Assembly: GCA_031271465.1 (NCBI GenBank)
Contig: JAISVR010000032.1
Span: forward strand, 1 to 64,000
Direction: 5' to 3'
From: Prevotellaceae bacterium
Lineage (GTDB): Bacteria > Bacteroidota > Bacteroidia > Bacteroidales > Paludibacteraceae
Length of the DNA: 64,000 nucleotides
Shown: in pieces, positions 17,454 to 24,164 of the stretch
Position numbering within the stretch: position 1 is the stretch's first letter
Layout of the letters: each line of letters opens with the position of its first letter
Position numbers and translations under genes: made by a program
The notes under the pieces: model-generated
Databases searched by the model: none
What the model was told of the DNA's origin: nothing
The model's input: only the letters and a program-made list of their open reading frames with translations

Positions 17454-17780
17454 ATGAACTCCAATAAGAATGAAAACGGTTTGAGCGAGAATAATCGCGC
17501 TCAAGCAACGCCCACCGGATCGGAATCCGACAAACAGTTAAATGCAACGGACGCTATTAGCCTGTTTCCGTACGAGGACATCAAACTCGCACTATTTTCT
17601 TGCGGGGTAGACGGGAAAAGTCCTTTATATCATTTTCTCGGACTGTATGAAGTGGCTAAAAACTACATCGGATATCATGAGGGGATAGACGAATGTATCA
17701 GGGGAAATTTCAATACGCTGACAATGTCGATGGATTTCTATCTCGACCTGGTGAAGCTAACTCATGAGTTTGACTGGTAA
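17454..17780 (+). CDS. Orphan 108-residue acidic protein
   Basis: From the ATG at 17454 (MNSNKNENGLSENNRAQATP) the first 30 residues are Asn/Ser/Glu-rich and probably disordered. The rest is compact and acidic, with aromatic and cysteine positions (S-C-G-V-D-G-K-S-P-L-Y-H-F-L), ending in H-E-F-D-W. There is no signal peptide or membrane helix. I do not recognise the family. It lies behind its own promoter and a structured leader, and one strand of an alternative helix is within its codons 18-20. It could be a small effector, a regulator or the antitoxin side of an unknown pair, but no sequence evidence decides. Confidence 0.55.
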   Translation: MNSNKNENGLSENNRAQATPTGSESDKQLNATDAISLFPYEDIKLALFSCGVDGKSPLYHFLGLYEVAKNYIGYHEGIDECIRGNFNTLTMSMDFYLDLVKLTHEFDW

Positions 17781-17965
17781 AAGAAGCTGTATAAAAAGAA
17801 CGCGGATAACGCAGATGACGCGGATTTAGGCAGATAAAATTTTGATACGGATTGTAATCCTTAGATATTCATTATTCTTCCCAATATACTATTACGCTGC
17901 TCCGCAGCTTGTTTATTGGGAAAATAATTGTCTACAAAGATTTATGCTGCGCTGCAGCTAATTTT
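17781..17965. other. Gene-free gap with short inverted elements
   Basis: It holds ACGCGGATAACGCAGATGAC (17802-17821), which recurs in part in inverted orientation at about 18228-18250 across copy B. There is also a hairpin at 17880-17920 (CCCAAT/ATTGGG around GCTGC/GCAGC). No ORF is supported. Confidence 0.5.
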
Positions 17966-18132
17966 AACCCCTCGCCCTTCGGGCACTCCCCTTGAAACAA
18001 GGGGAGAGTTATGCACAAACAGTCTTTATTGTACAAGCACAATGCCTGTGCAACACTGTCCCCTTTTTTAAAGGGGACGAGCGAAGCGGAGGGGTTAATA
18101 CTATTAGGGGAGTGCCCAAAGGGCGAGGGGTT
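17966..18132. repeat. Composite palindromic repeat, copy B
   Basis: 167 bp with inverted ends AACCCCTCGCCC. It is the same family as copy A but in opposite orientation: the TGCACAAACAGTCTTTATTG block faces the other way. Confidence 0.85.
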
Positions 18133-18328
18133 AATAATAAAAAAGAGTACATATTCAGGTGCATTGCACCGTACTATTGCTTGGAGCATAATCTCGCACA
18201 CAGGCATACTATTCACTTATTTCAACTCTGCGTTATCCGCGTCATCTGTGTTCTAAACCTTTTTTTAGACAGTTTTTGTTTTTTACTAAGATAGTACGCA
18301 ATCTATTTGGTAGAAGCCTCTTATTTTA

Positions 18329-18529
18329 CCCCCTCACCCGTTGGGCACTCCCTAATAGTATTAACCCCTCCCCCCGTTGGGGTACTCCCCTTTATAAAAG
18401 GGGAGAGTTATGCACAAACAGTCTTTATTGTACAGGCACAATGCCTGTACAACACTGTCCCCTTTTTTAAAGGGGACGAGCGAAGCGGAGGGGTTAATAC
18501 TATTAGGGAGAGAAAGGGCGAGGGGGGTA
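18329..18529. repeat. Composite palindromic repeat, copy C (nested)
   Basis: 201 bp. A complete inner copy beginning TTAACCCCTCCCCCCGTTGG (18361) sits inside an outer pair of ends (18329 onward and 18512-18529), as if one element had inserted into another. A separate small hairpin AGACGGGG/CCCCGTCT follows at 18540-18559. Confidence 0.8.
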
Positions 18530-18597
18530 ATAAAAAGAAAGACGGGGCACGCCCCGTCTCTATACAAGCGCGCACAGCCAAAAAACTCCGCAAACAT

Positions 18598-18628
18598 TTT
18601 GCCAATAAAAAAATACTCCACATCTTTG
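18598..18628 (+). promoter_or_regulatory. Promoter of the micro-ORF locus
   Basis: -33 TTTG at 18598-18601 and -7 CATCTTTG at 18621-18628, 19 bp apart, the spacing usual for Bacteroidota sigma factor sites. The -7 box differs from TAnnTTTG at the first base. The same variant precedes the HTH gene at 58671. Confidence 0.55.
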
Positions 18629-18651
18629 CAAAGTCAAAATATCATTAGTGA

Positions 18652-18804
18652 AACCGAAAGGTTGCCCAATTATAGGGCTTTTTTTATGCACAAATAATAC
18701 ACGGCTGTATTATTTCCATTTTACTTTGTGCTTGCACTGGTGATGTTTTGACGAACGGGAAATGTACAGCCGTTTTTCTGTACTATCAAAGTCAAAACAT
18801 CACC
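18652..18804 (+). ncRNA. Candidate structured RNA with loop-loop pseudoknot
   Basis: Read 5' to 3'. First, AACC-GAAA-GGTT with a GNRA tetraloop (18652-18663). Second, GCCC/GGGC with a 7-nt loop followed by T7 (18664-18685), a terminator or attenuator. Third, a perfect 9-bp stem AAATAATAC/GTATTATTT (18692-18715) with loop ACGGCT, closed below by GCAC/GTGC. Fourth, a perfect 14-bp stem GGTGATGTTTTGAC/GTCAAAACATCACC (18739-18752, 18791-18804), whose interior hairpin GTAC/GTAC shows AGCCGT in its loop (18768-18773). ACGGCT and AGCCGT are fully complementary, so the two hairpins can kiss. The complementarity extends to 9 nt and then competes as a terminator with the following T5. The first ORF starts 4 nt after the last stem. 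Confidence 0.6.
18664..18685 (+). terminator. Short intrinsic terminator or attenuator inside the RNA
   Basis: GCCC-AATTATA-GGGC followed by seven T. A transcript started near 18635 and ended here would be about 50 nt long; reading through would express the micro-ORFs. Confidence 0.55.
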
Positions 18805-18807
18805 AAA

Positions 18808-18918
18808 ATGAAACATTCACTTTCCGCAGTTCAAACAACTGCGCCGACACGCAATCGCGTGTCGTTTGTCGAAAACTATCCGTTTTTAACCCTATCTCAG
18901 AAAGGAGGCGCGCAATGA
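18808..18918 (+). CDS. Micro-ORF 1 (36 residues)
   Basis: Begins MKHSLSAVQTTAPTRNRVSF and ends in K-G-G-A-Q. Its ATG is 4 nt downstream of the 14-bp stem of the leader RNA, so folding could control its access. There is no signal peptide or membrane helix. Its stop TGA overlaps the next ATG as ATGA, the classical layout for coupled translation. I do not recognise it. Too short for confident gene calling on its own. The order of promoter, folded leader and three interlocked frames is the support. Confidence 0.45.
   Translation: MKHSLSAVQTTAPTRNRVSFVENYPFLTLSQKGGAQ
18901..18908 (+). promoter_or_regulatory. Full-strength Shine-Dalgarno AAAGGAGG
   Basis: An eight-base match to the 16S anti-SD, 6 nt before the ATG at 18915. 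Such sites are rare in Bacteroidota, whose ribosomes largely ignore them, so this one is notable. It lies inside micro-ORF 1. Confidence 0.6.
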
Positions 18919-19019
18919 ATCTCAAAGTAAAGCTTACGCCTCAACTGATTCGGACAATGAATTATTTGTCGAAAGAAGAAACCGTAGCAGCACACATGGC
19001 ATCGCTCAATGGAATTTAG
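18915..19019 (+). CDS. Micro-ORF 2 (34 residues)
   Basis: Begins MNLKVKLTPQLIRTMNYLSK, then a short acidic and alanine-rich stretch ending L-N-G-I. It is likely to form two amphipathic helices. It starts within the stop codon of micro-ORF 1 (ATGA) behind a strong Shine-Dalgarno site, and overlaps micro-ORF 3 by 11 bp. No family recognised. The predicted peptide is basic at its N-terminus and could bind RNA or a small partner, but this is speculation. Confidence 0.45.
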   Translation: MNLKVKLTPQLIRTMNYLSKEETVAAHMASLNGI

Positions 19020-19137
19020 AAACTTCCTCGTCAGCTACTGGGAAAATTTGCCGGAAGATACGGATAAGATAATGAAAACTTTGTTGATTGACATCAATTA
19101 CATGCAACAGGTATTTCGTTCATTTAGACAAGTGTAG
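19009..19137 (+). CDS. Micro-ORF 3 (42 residues)
   Basis: Begins MEFRNFLVSYWENLPEDTDK and ends Q-V-F-R-S-F-R-Q-V. Aromatic-rich, with an acidic centre and a basic C-terminal helix. It overlaps micro-ORF 2 by 11 bp (start 19009, stop of ORF 2 at 19019), so all three frames interlock. Too short for the usual ORF cut-off. I do not recognise it. Together the three ORFs span 330 bp with no gap. Confidence 0.4.
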   Translation: MEFRNFLVSYWENLPEDTDKIMKTLLIDINYMQQVFRSFRQV

Positions 19138-19314
19138 AAGCTGGGAGAAATAAAAACGGAACCCTTGTTGCAGCTTCGTCATTGCGGGCTTGACCCGCAA
19201 TCTCCTATTCAATAAACAATTCATTGTTATGCGATTGCGGGTCAAGCCCGCAATGATAAAAGCTATAGAAACGGAGCGTGCCCTTCTCTACAAACAAGCA
19301 GGTTTCAGAGGCGT
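19138..19314. repeat. REP-C copy (19178-19255)
   Basis: Arms GTCATTGCGGGCTTGACCCG (from 19178) and its reverse complement (ending 19255), each with an internal GCGGG/CCCGC. The rest of the gap holds nothing recognised. Confidence 0.8.
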
Positions 19315-20121
19315 TTATCCGCAAAGCACATACAAGTCGGCGCGGGGGTTGATAAGCATCACCGGCACCGAAGCTTCATTAATACAGGCTAATTCTTTTG
19401 GACCAAAAACAATATCGTCGAGTCCATATTCGCGCGAGGCAGAAATAAGCGTAAGGTCAGCACCAAGTTCTCCCGTGCGGCGTATGGCTTCGAGTTCCAC
19501 TTTGAAACTGTCTTTCATCGCTTCGATAAATTTGTAAGAAAGGTTGTATTTGTCCAGCAACGAACAAATAGCATGGGTATTTTGGCGAGCTTTCGTTCCG
19601 TAGTCTTTGGCAGGCATCAGCAGCAGTTCCGCGCCAAACCACCGCCCAAGGCTGTTGGCAAACACGCCTTTTTCGCGGTCTTCTACCAGAAACGATACCG
19701 GAACAAGGATTTTCTGCAACTCCGCCGGTTCAAAGTAAGGCTTAGAGAAAATATACGGCACCCGCAACTCGCGGCACATCTTCAACAGCGGCATCACCTT
19801 GTTGTAACCCGCGTTTTCCGACAGTTGAAAAATTACGATAGAAGCCTCTGCCCGCTCCATAAACGCTTGGAAATCAACCCTGCTATCCAATATATGGCTT
19901 GCAGGAGGCAGCTCGCACTGCGGCGCAAGCTCATTGAGCCATTGCCGGTGTATAGCTTCAATTTCACTTTTCGAGGCTTTGATTTTTTTGTCGAGAAAAG
20001 ATACAAAACACAGCGGCTTTTCATATCCCCGCGAAAATTGCTGCGCCAAAGCAACTGCCGAAGCCGGATATTCTTCGTGCGATGTAAAAACAAATATATG
20101 TTCAAGGAAGTTGTTTTGCAT
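19315..20121 (-). CDS. Universal-stress-protein-like, two-domain
   Basis: 268 residues from the ATG at 20121, chosen because it sits 4 nt after the stop of the gltD-like gene; the longer frame would run into that gene. Two halves of about 130 residues each resemble the Usp alpha/beta fold: I-F-V-F-T-S near the start and I-L-V-P-V-S-F-L-V near the middle are the two first strands. The ATP-binding G-x2-G-x9-G-S/T signature is not intact, so ATP binding is doubtful. Last gene of the murF-alr, gltD-like, usp operon on the minus strand. The exact role is unknown. Confidence 0.65.
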   Translation of the reverse strand: MQNNFLEHIFVFTSHEEYPASAVALAQQFSRGYEKPLCFVSFLDKKIKASKSEIEAIHRQWLNELAPQCELPPASHILDSRVDFQAFMERAEASIVIFQLSENAGYNKVMPLLKMCRELRVPYIFSKPYFEPAELQKILVPVSFLVEDREKGVFANSLGRWFGAELLLMPAKDYGTKARQNTHAICSLLDKYNLSYKFIEAMKDSFKVELEAIRRTGELGADLTLISASREYGLDDIVFGPKELACINEASVPVMLINPRADLYVLCG

Positions 20122-20125
20122 ACAC

Positions 20126-21448
20126 CTATTCCTCCAGCAATTTCTTCGCATCAATATATTGTGCAATTCCCTTCACCACATTTTTGGCTTCGCGCATGGC
20201 AAGCACTACGGTTTGAGGCGTATGTACCACATCGCCACCGGCAAAAACACCTTTACGCGAAGTCATACCGTAGGGGCGTTCTTTGGTAATTACATAGCCC
20301 GTATCGTCCACATCGATGCCCGAAGTAGTTGAAACAATGCGGTTGGCAGGACGCGACCCGATTGCCAGCAACACCTTATCCATCGGCATAGTGATTTCAC
20401 CATCGGGCGTTTGCACTTCTACCGCTTTGAGCAAGCCTTTTTCGCCCGTAAACTTCTTCACCGAACTGAAAAAACTGAACTCTACGCCCTCTTCCACCGC
20501 CTCGTGGTATTCGGTTTTCAAAGCCGGCATATCTTCTTCGCCGCGATGGTAAAACACGGTTACGCTTTCGGCTCCCAATCGCACAGCAGTGCGAGCAGCG
20601 TCCATAGCCACATTGCCCGCGCCGATTATGCCCACACGGTCGCCCACCTTAATAGGCACCTCGTCTTTACCCAAACTGCGATTGTTGTACAAACTCACCG
20701 TGCGCAGGAAATACGACGATTGGATAACGCCCTTTAAATCGTGCCCGGGCGTATCGAGCGACTTGGGAATAGCCGTTCCCGAGCCGATAAACACAGCATC
20801 GATACCTCGTTCCAGCAACTGGTCAATAGTAATATCGGTGCCAATCATGCAGTTCTTCATAAAAGTAACGCCGAGAGCCGAAATTTTGTCAATCTCGCGG
20901 CGCACTACCTCTTTCGGCAGGCGATATTCGGGAATACCATACATAAGCACACCGCCGAGTTCCTGTTCTTTTTCGTAAATAATTACATTGAAACCCTGGC
21001 GCGCCAAATCGCCGGCAACGGTAAGCCCCGCAGGTCCCGAACCGATAACAGCTACCCGTCCGCGAGTTTTCGGTTGCAGCTTCTCGCGCGACAGATTCAT
21101 TTCCTCGTCGAAATCGGCAATAAACCGTTCCAATTTCCCCACACGGATAGGAGCTGCTTTTTTGTTCAAAATGCAATGTCCTTCGCACTGTTTTTCGTGC
21201 GGACATACGCGACCGCAAATGGCAGGCAAACTGCTTTTTTCACTGATTATCTCCATTGCATTGCCGATGTTTCCTTTCGACAGCTGTTGGATAAATCCGG
21301 GAATATTATGTTCGATGGGACAACCTGTTACACAAAGCGGATTTTTACAATTCAAACACCGATTGGCTTCCGCAAAGGCTTCGGGGAAAGTATAGCCTTC
21401 GTTTATTTCTTCAAATTTCAGATTTTGAAGTTCAATATTTTCCTTCAT
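20126..21448 (-). CDS. GltD-like FAD/Fe-S NAD(P)H oxidoreductase
   Basis: 440 residues from the ATG at 21448. It has the glutamate-synthase small-subunit architecture: eight N-terminal cysteines for two [4Fe-4S] clusters (C31, C34, C39, C43 and C78, C82, C88, C92), an FAD Rossmann motif G-S-G-P-A-G near 131-136, and an NAD(P)H motif G-A-G-N-V-A-M-D in the second half. No glutamate-synthase large subunit is beside it. Such stand-alone proteins feed electrons to diverse partners. It lies 46 bp after murF-alr and 4 bp before the Usp-like gene. A paralogue with a clear partner is at 55672-57117. Confidence 0.85.
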   Translation of the reverse strand: MKENIELQNLKFEEINEGYTFPEAFAEANRCLNCKNPLCVTGCPIEHNIPGFIQQLSKGNIGNAMEIISEKSSLPAICGRVCPHEKQCEGHCILNKKAAPIRVGKLERFIADFDEEMNLSREKLQPKTRGRVAVIGSGPAGLTVAGDLARQGFNVIIYEKEQELGGVLMYGIPEYRLPKEVVRREIDKISALGVTFMKNCMIGTDITIDQLLERGIDAVFIGSGTAIPKSLDTPGHDLKGVIQSSYFLRTVSLYNNRSLGKDEVPIKVGDRVGIIGAGNVAMDAARTAVRLGAESVTVFYHRGEEDMPALKTEYHEAVEEGVEFSFFSSVKKFTGEKGLLKAVEVQTPDGEITMPMDKVLLAIGSRPANRIVSTTSGIDVDDTGYVITKERPYGMTSRKGVFAGGDVVHTPQTVVLAMREAKNVVKGIAQYIDAKKLLEE

Positions 21449-21494
21449 ACTATTTGTTTTTATAAAAAAGGGAACATTGCGTTCCCGAAACATG

Positions 21495-23978
21495 TTATTC
21501 CTTAAAATAAATTCGCTTCACACGCCGCGAAATTCCTGTCAGAACTTCATAAGCAATTGTTTGCAATGAACGAGCTATGTTGTTGATGCTGTATTCCTTA
21601 CCGAAAAGAATAACCGCATCGCCTTCTTTCACCGCAGGAATATCCGTAAGGTCAATCATACAAATATCCATACACACATTGCCGACTATGGGAGCTAACT
21701 GTCCTTTTACAAGCACCTTGCCAACGCCATTGCCCAAGTGGCGGTCGTAGCCGTCGGCATAACCGACAGGAATTACGCCAATCAAACTGTCGCGCTGCAG
21801 TTTTCCTTTCCGACAGTAACCCACCGTTTCCGTTGCAGGCACACGGCGGATTTGCAAAATGCTGCTTTTGAGCGTACAAACTTCTTCGAGCCGGGCATTA
21901 TCTACCGCAGAAATGCCGTAATGACCGATGCCGAGCCGCACCATATCGAACTGATACTGCGGGAAGCGTTCGATACCCGCCGAATTAAGAATATGTTTAA
22001 GAATTTTGTGTGTAAACGCCTTTTCAAACTTTTCGGCAGCGGCAGTAAATCTCTCCACCTGTGTTTGAGTAAATGAGTCGAACTGCGCCTCGTCCGAGCC
22101 AACCAAATGCGAAAACACCGAGCGCACCGCGAGCGTTTGTTGCGCTTTGAGTGTACTAATTAGTTCATCTACATCCTGAGGCGAAAATCCGAGACGATTC
22201 ATACCCGTATCTATTTTGATATGAACAGGATAGGAAGTTTCGCCACGCCGCGCTGCTTCGTGCCGGAAAGCCTCGAGCAGGCGGAACGAATAAATTTCGG
22301 GTTCGAGGCGATAATCGAAAATCTTGCCGAAAGCACCGATTTCGGGATTCATCACCACAATAGGAATATGAATACCCTCGTTGCGCAGCGCTACACCTTC
22401 GTCGGCAACAGCAACAGCCAAATACTGAACACCTGCAGATTGCAGCGTACGCGCCACTTCGATATCGCCGCTGCCGTAAGCATACGCCTTAACCATACTC
22501 ATGAGTTTGGTTTCAGGTTTAAGAAACGAGCGGAAATAATCCACATTGTGCACCAACGCAGTCAAATCCACCTCAAGCGTTGTTTGATGGGCAATAGCTT
22601 CCAGTTTTTCGGAAATATCTTCGAAATGAAACGAGCGTGCACCTTTGAGCAAAACCGCTTCGTTGTTGAATTGATTATTTGACAATTGATTATTTAAGAA
22701 ATCGTCGGTAGTTTTGAAGAATTGCATTTCGCATTTCCCCTCCAAATAATCATAAATTATAGACTGTAAATTGTAGATTTCCTCCCCAATACCGATAAAT
22801 TTATTCACCCCTTTATTCAATATCAATTCGGCTATTATTCGATACAACTCCTTGGCTTTCTGTCCGCTTTGCAAAATGTCGGATAAAATGAGCGTACGCT
22901 TCATTTGCTTGGCAGCGGCTTGCTCCACAAGGAAATCGAGCGCAATGCCGAGCGACGAAAGGTCGGAGTTATAGCTGTCGTCGATTATCAAACAATTATT
23001 CAATCCCTCCTTCATTTCCAAACGCATAGCCACCGGTTCGAGCGTTGCCATGCGTTCGGCAATCGTTTCAGACGATTTGCCGAGGTACAGCATTGTTGTT
23101 AAACACGACAGAGCATTTTCTATCGAGGCAATATCGGTGAAAGGAATGAGGAATGAGGAACGAGGAATAACAAATTTCGGACAGGAATAGGTGATTGCAG
23201 TTTTGCCTGCTTCTGTTTTTTGTTCGATAATTTGTACATCAGCCTCTGCTGTTTTGCCCCAAGTAAAAGACTTTGCTTTCAAACCCGACTGCTGCACGGC
23301 AATGTCCAGCAACTTGTTGTCTTTCTCGTAGATAATAGCTTCGGAATGGATAAACAGTTGCAGTTTTTCGTTTATTTTTTCTTTCATCGACGAAAAATTC
23401 TCCTGATGTGCATCACCCAAATGCGTAAAAACACCGATTGTGGGGCGAATTATCGGCTGTAATTTCGCCATTTCGCCTACTCGCGAAATACCCGCCTCAA
23501 AAATGCCGAGTTCGGTTTGCGGCGACATTTCCCAAACCGACAGCGGCACACCAATTTGCGAGTTGTACGAACGCGGCGAACGCGTAATACGATAATCTGC
23601 CTGCAAAAGCTGATACAACCATTCCTTAACAATCGTTTTTCCGTTACTGCCCGTGATTCCGATAACGGGGCATGAAAACTGCGCGCGATGCACAGCGACC
23701 AAGGCTTGCAGCGCAACAAGAGGATTTTCTACAACGAGGAAATTAGCATCGGGCAAAGACGGAAAGTTTTTCGTGCCTACAACAAAATTCCGCACACCGC
23801 GCTGATACAATTCTTCGATATAATGATGTCCATCGTTTTTCGCAGTTTTCAGCGCAAAGAACAGGGTTTCTTCGGGAAACGACAGCGTACGACTATCTGT
23901 AAGCAGGTATGCAATTTCCACATCGGGCTTGCCTGCGAGTTTGGCGGCTATGATTTGGGCTATTTGTTGGAGGGTCAT
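21495..23978 (-). CDS. murF-alr: MurF-alanine racemase fusion
   Basis: 827 residues. The N-terminal half is MurF, which joins D-Ala-D-Ala to UDP-MurNAc-tripeptide: ATP loop G-I-T-G-S-N-G-K-T at 107-115. The C-terminal half (from about 465) is a PLP alanine racemase with the Schiff-base lysine near 497 (M-V-K-A-Y-A-Y-G), I-D-T-G-M-N-R-L-G-F, and P-V-G-Y-A-D-G near the end. The fusion puts D-alanine supply and its use in the wall precursor on one chain. It is a known Bacteroidota arrangement. The start at 23978 is set by the minus promoter at 24007-24000. Confidence 0.93.
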   Translation of the reverse strand: MTLQQIAQIIAAKLAGKPDVEIAYLLTDSRTLSFPEETLFFALKTAKNDGHHYIEELYQRGVRNFVVGTKNFPSLPDANFLVVENPLVALQALVAVHRAQFSCPVIGITGSNGKTIVKEWLYQLLQADYRITRSPRSYNSQIGVPLSVWEMSPQTELGIFEAGISRVGEMAKLQPIIRPTIGVFTHLGDAHQENFSSMKEKINEKLQLFIHSEAIIYEKDNKLLDIAVQQSGLKAKSFTWGKTAEADVQIIEQKTEAGKTAITYSCPKFVIPRSSFLIPFTDIASIENALSCLTTMLYLGKSSETIAERMATLEPVAMRLEMKEGLNNCLIIDDSYNSDLSSLGIALDFLVEQAAAKQMKRTLILSDILQSGQKAKELYRIIAELILNKGVNKFIGIGEEIYNLQSIIYDYLEGKCEMQFFKTTDDFLNNQLSNNQFNNEAVLLKGARSFHFEDISEKLEAIAHQTTLEVDLTALVHNVDYFRSFLKPETKLMSMVKAYAYGSGDIEVARTLQSAGVQYLAVAVADEGVALRNEGIHIPIVVMNPEIGAFGKIFDYRLEPEIYSFRLLEAFRHEAARRGETSYPVHIKIDTGMNRLGFSPQDVDELISTLKAQQTLAVRSVFSHLVGSDEAQFDSFTQTQVERFTAAAEKFEKAFTHKILKHILNSAGIERFPQYQFDMVRLGIGHYGISAVDNARLEEVCTLKSSILQIRRVPATETVGYCRKGKLQRDSLIGVIPVGYADGYDRHLGNGVGKVLVKGQLAPIVGNVCMDICMIDLTDIPAVKEGDAVILFGKEYSINNIARSLQTIAYEVLTGISRRVKRIYFKE

Positions 23979-23999
23979 TTTTTGGTTTTTTTCACCCTG

Positions 24000-24007
24000 C
24001 AAAGATA
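24000..24007 (-). promoter_or_regulatory. -7 box TATCTTTG (minus strand) for murF-alr
   Basis: CAAAGATA on the plus strand. It overlaps the alternative start at 24002 and so selects 23978. Confidence 0.65.
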
Positions 24008-24100
24008 AAACATTTTTTACAAACCTGTGGCTTAACCAAAAGCCATACTAAACAACGGGCGTATCTTTACTCTGCTTTTCAATTTTTCATTTTTAATCTC

Positions 24101-24108
24101 TATCTTTG
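24101..24108 (+). promoter_or_regulatory. -7 box TATCTTTG for mfd
   Basis: A perfect box 56 bp before the TTG start of mfd. No in-frame ATG lies between them. Confidence 0.65.
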
Positions 24109-24164
24109 TTCGCCCAAAAAATCATTTCTCTTTAGTTGCCTTTAATCCTTTAATTTATTTATCC

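Noticed and set aside
17007..18697. Several ORFs of 60-113 codons inside the composite repeats
   Set aside because: All are translations of palindromic repeats on both strands, similar to each other only because the DNA repeats.
17274..19137. Retron
   Set aside because: Structured RNAs are present but there is no reverse transcriptase gene within the island.
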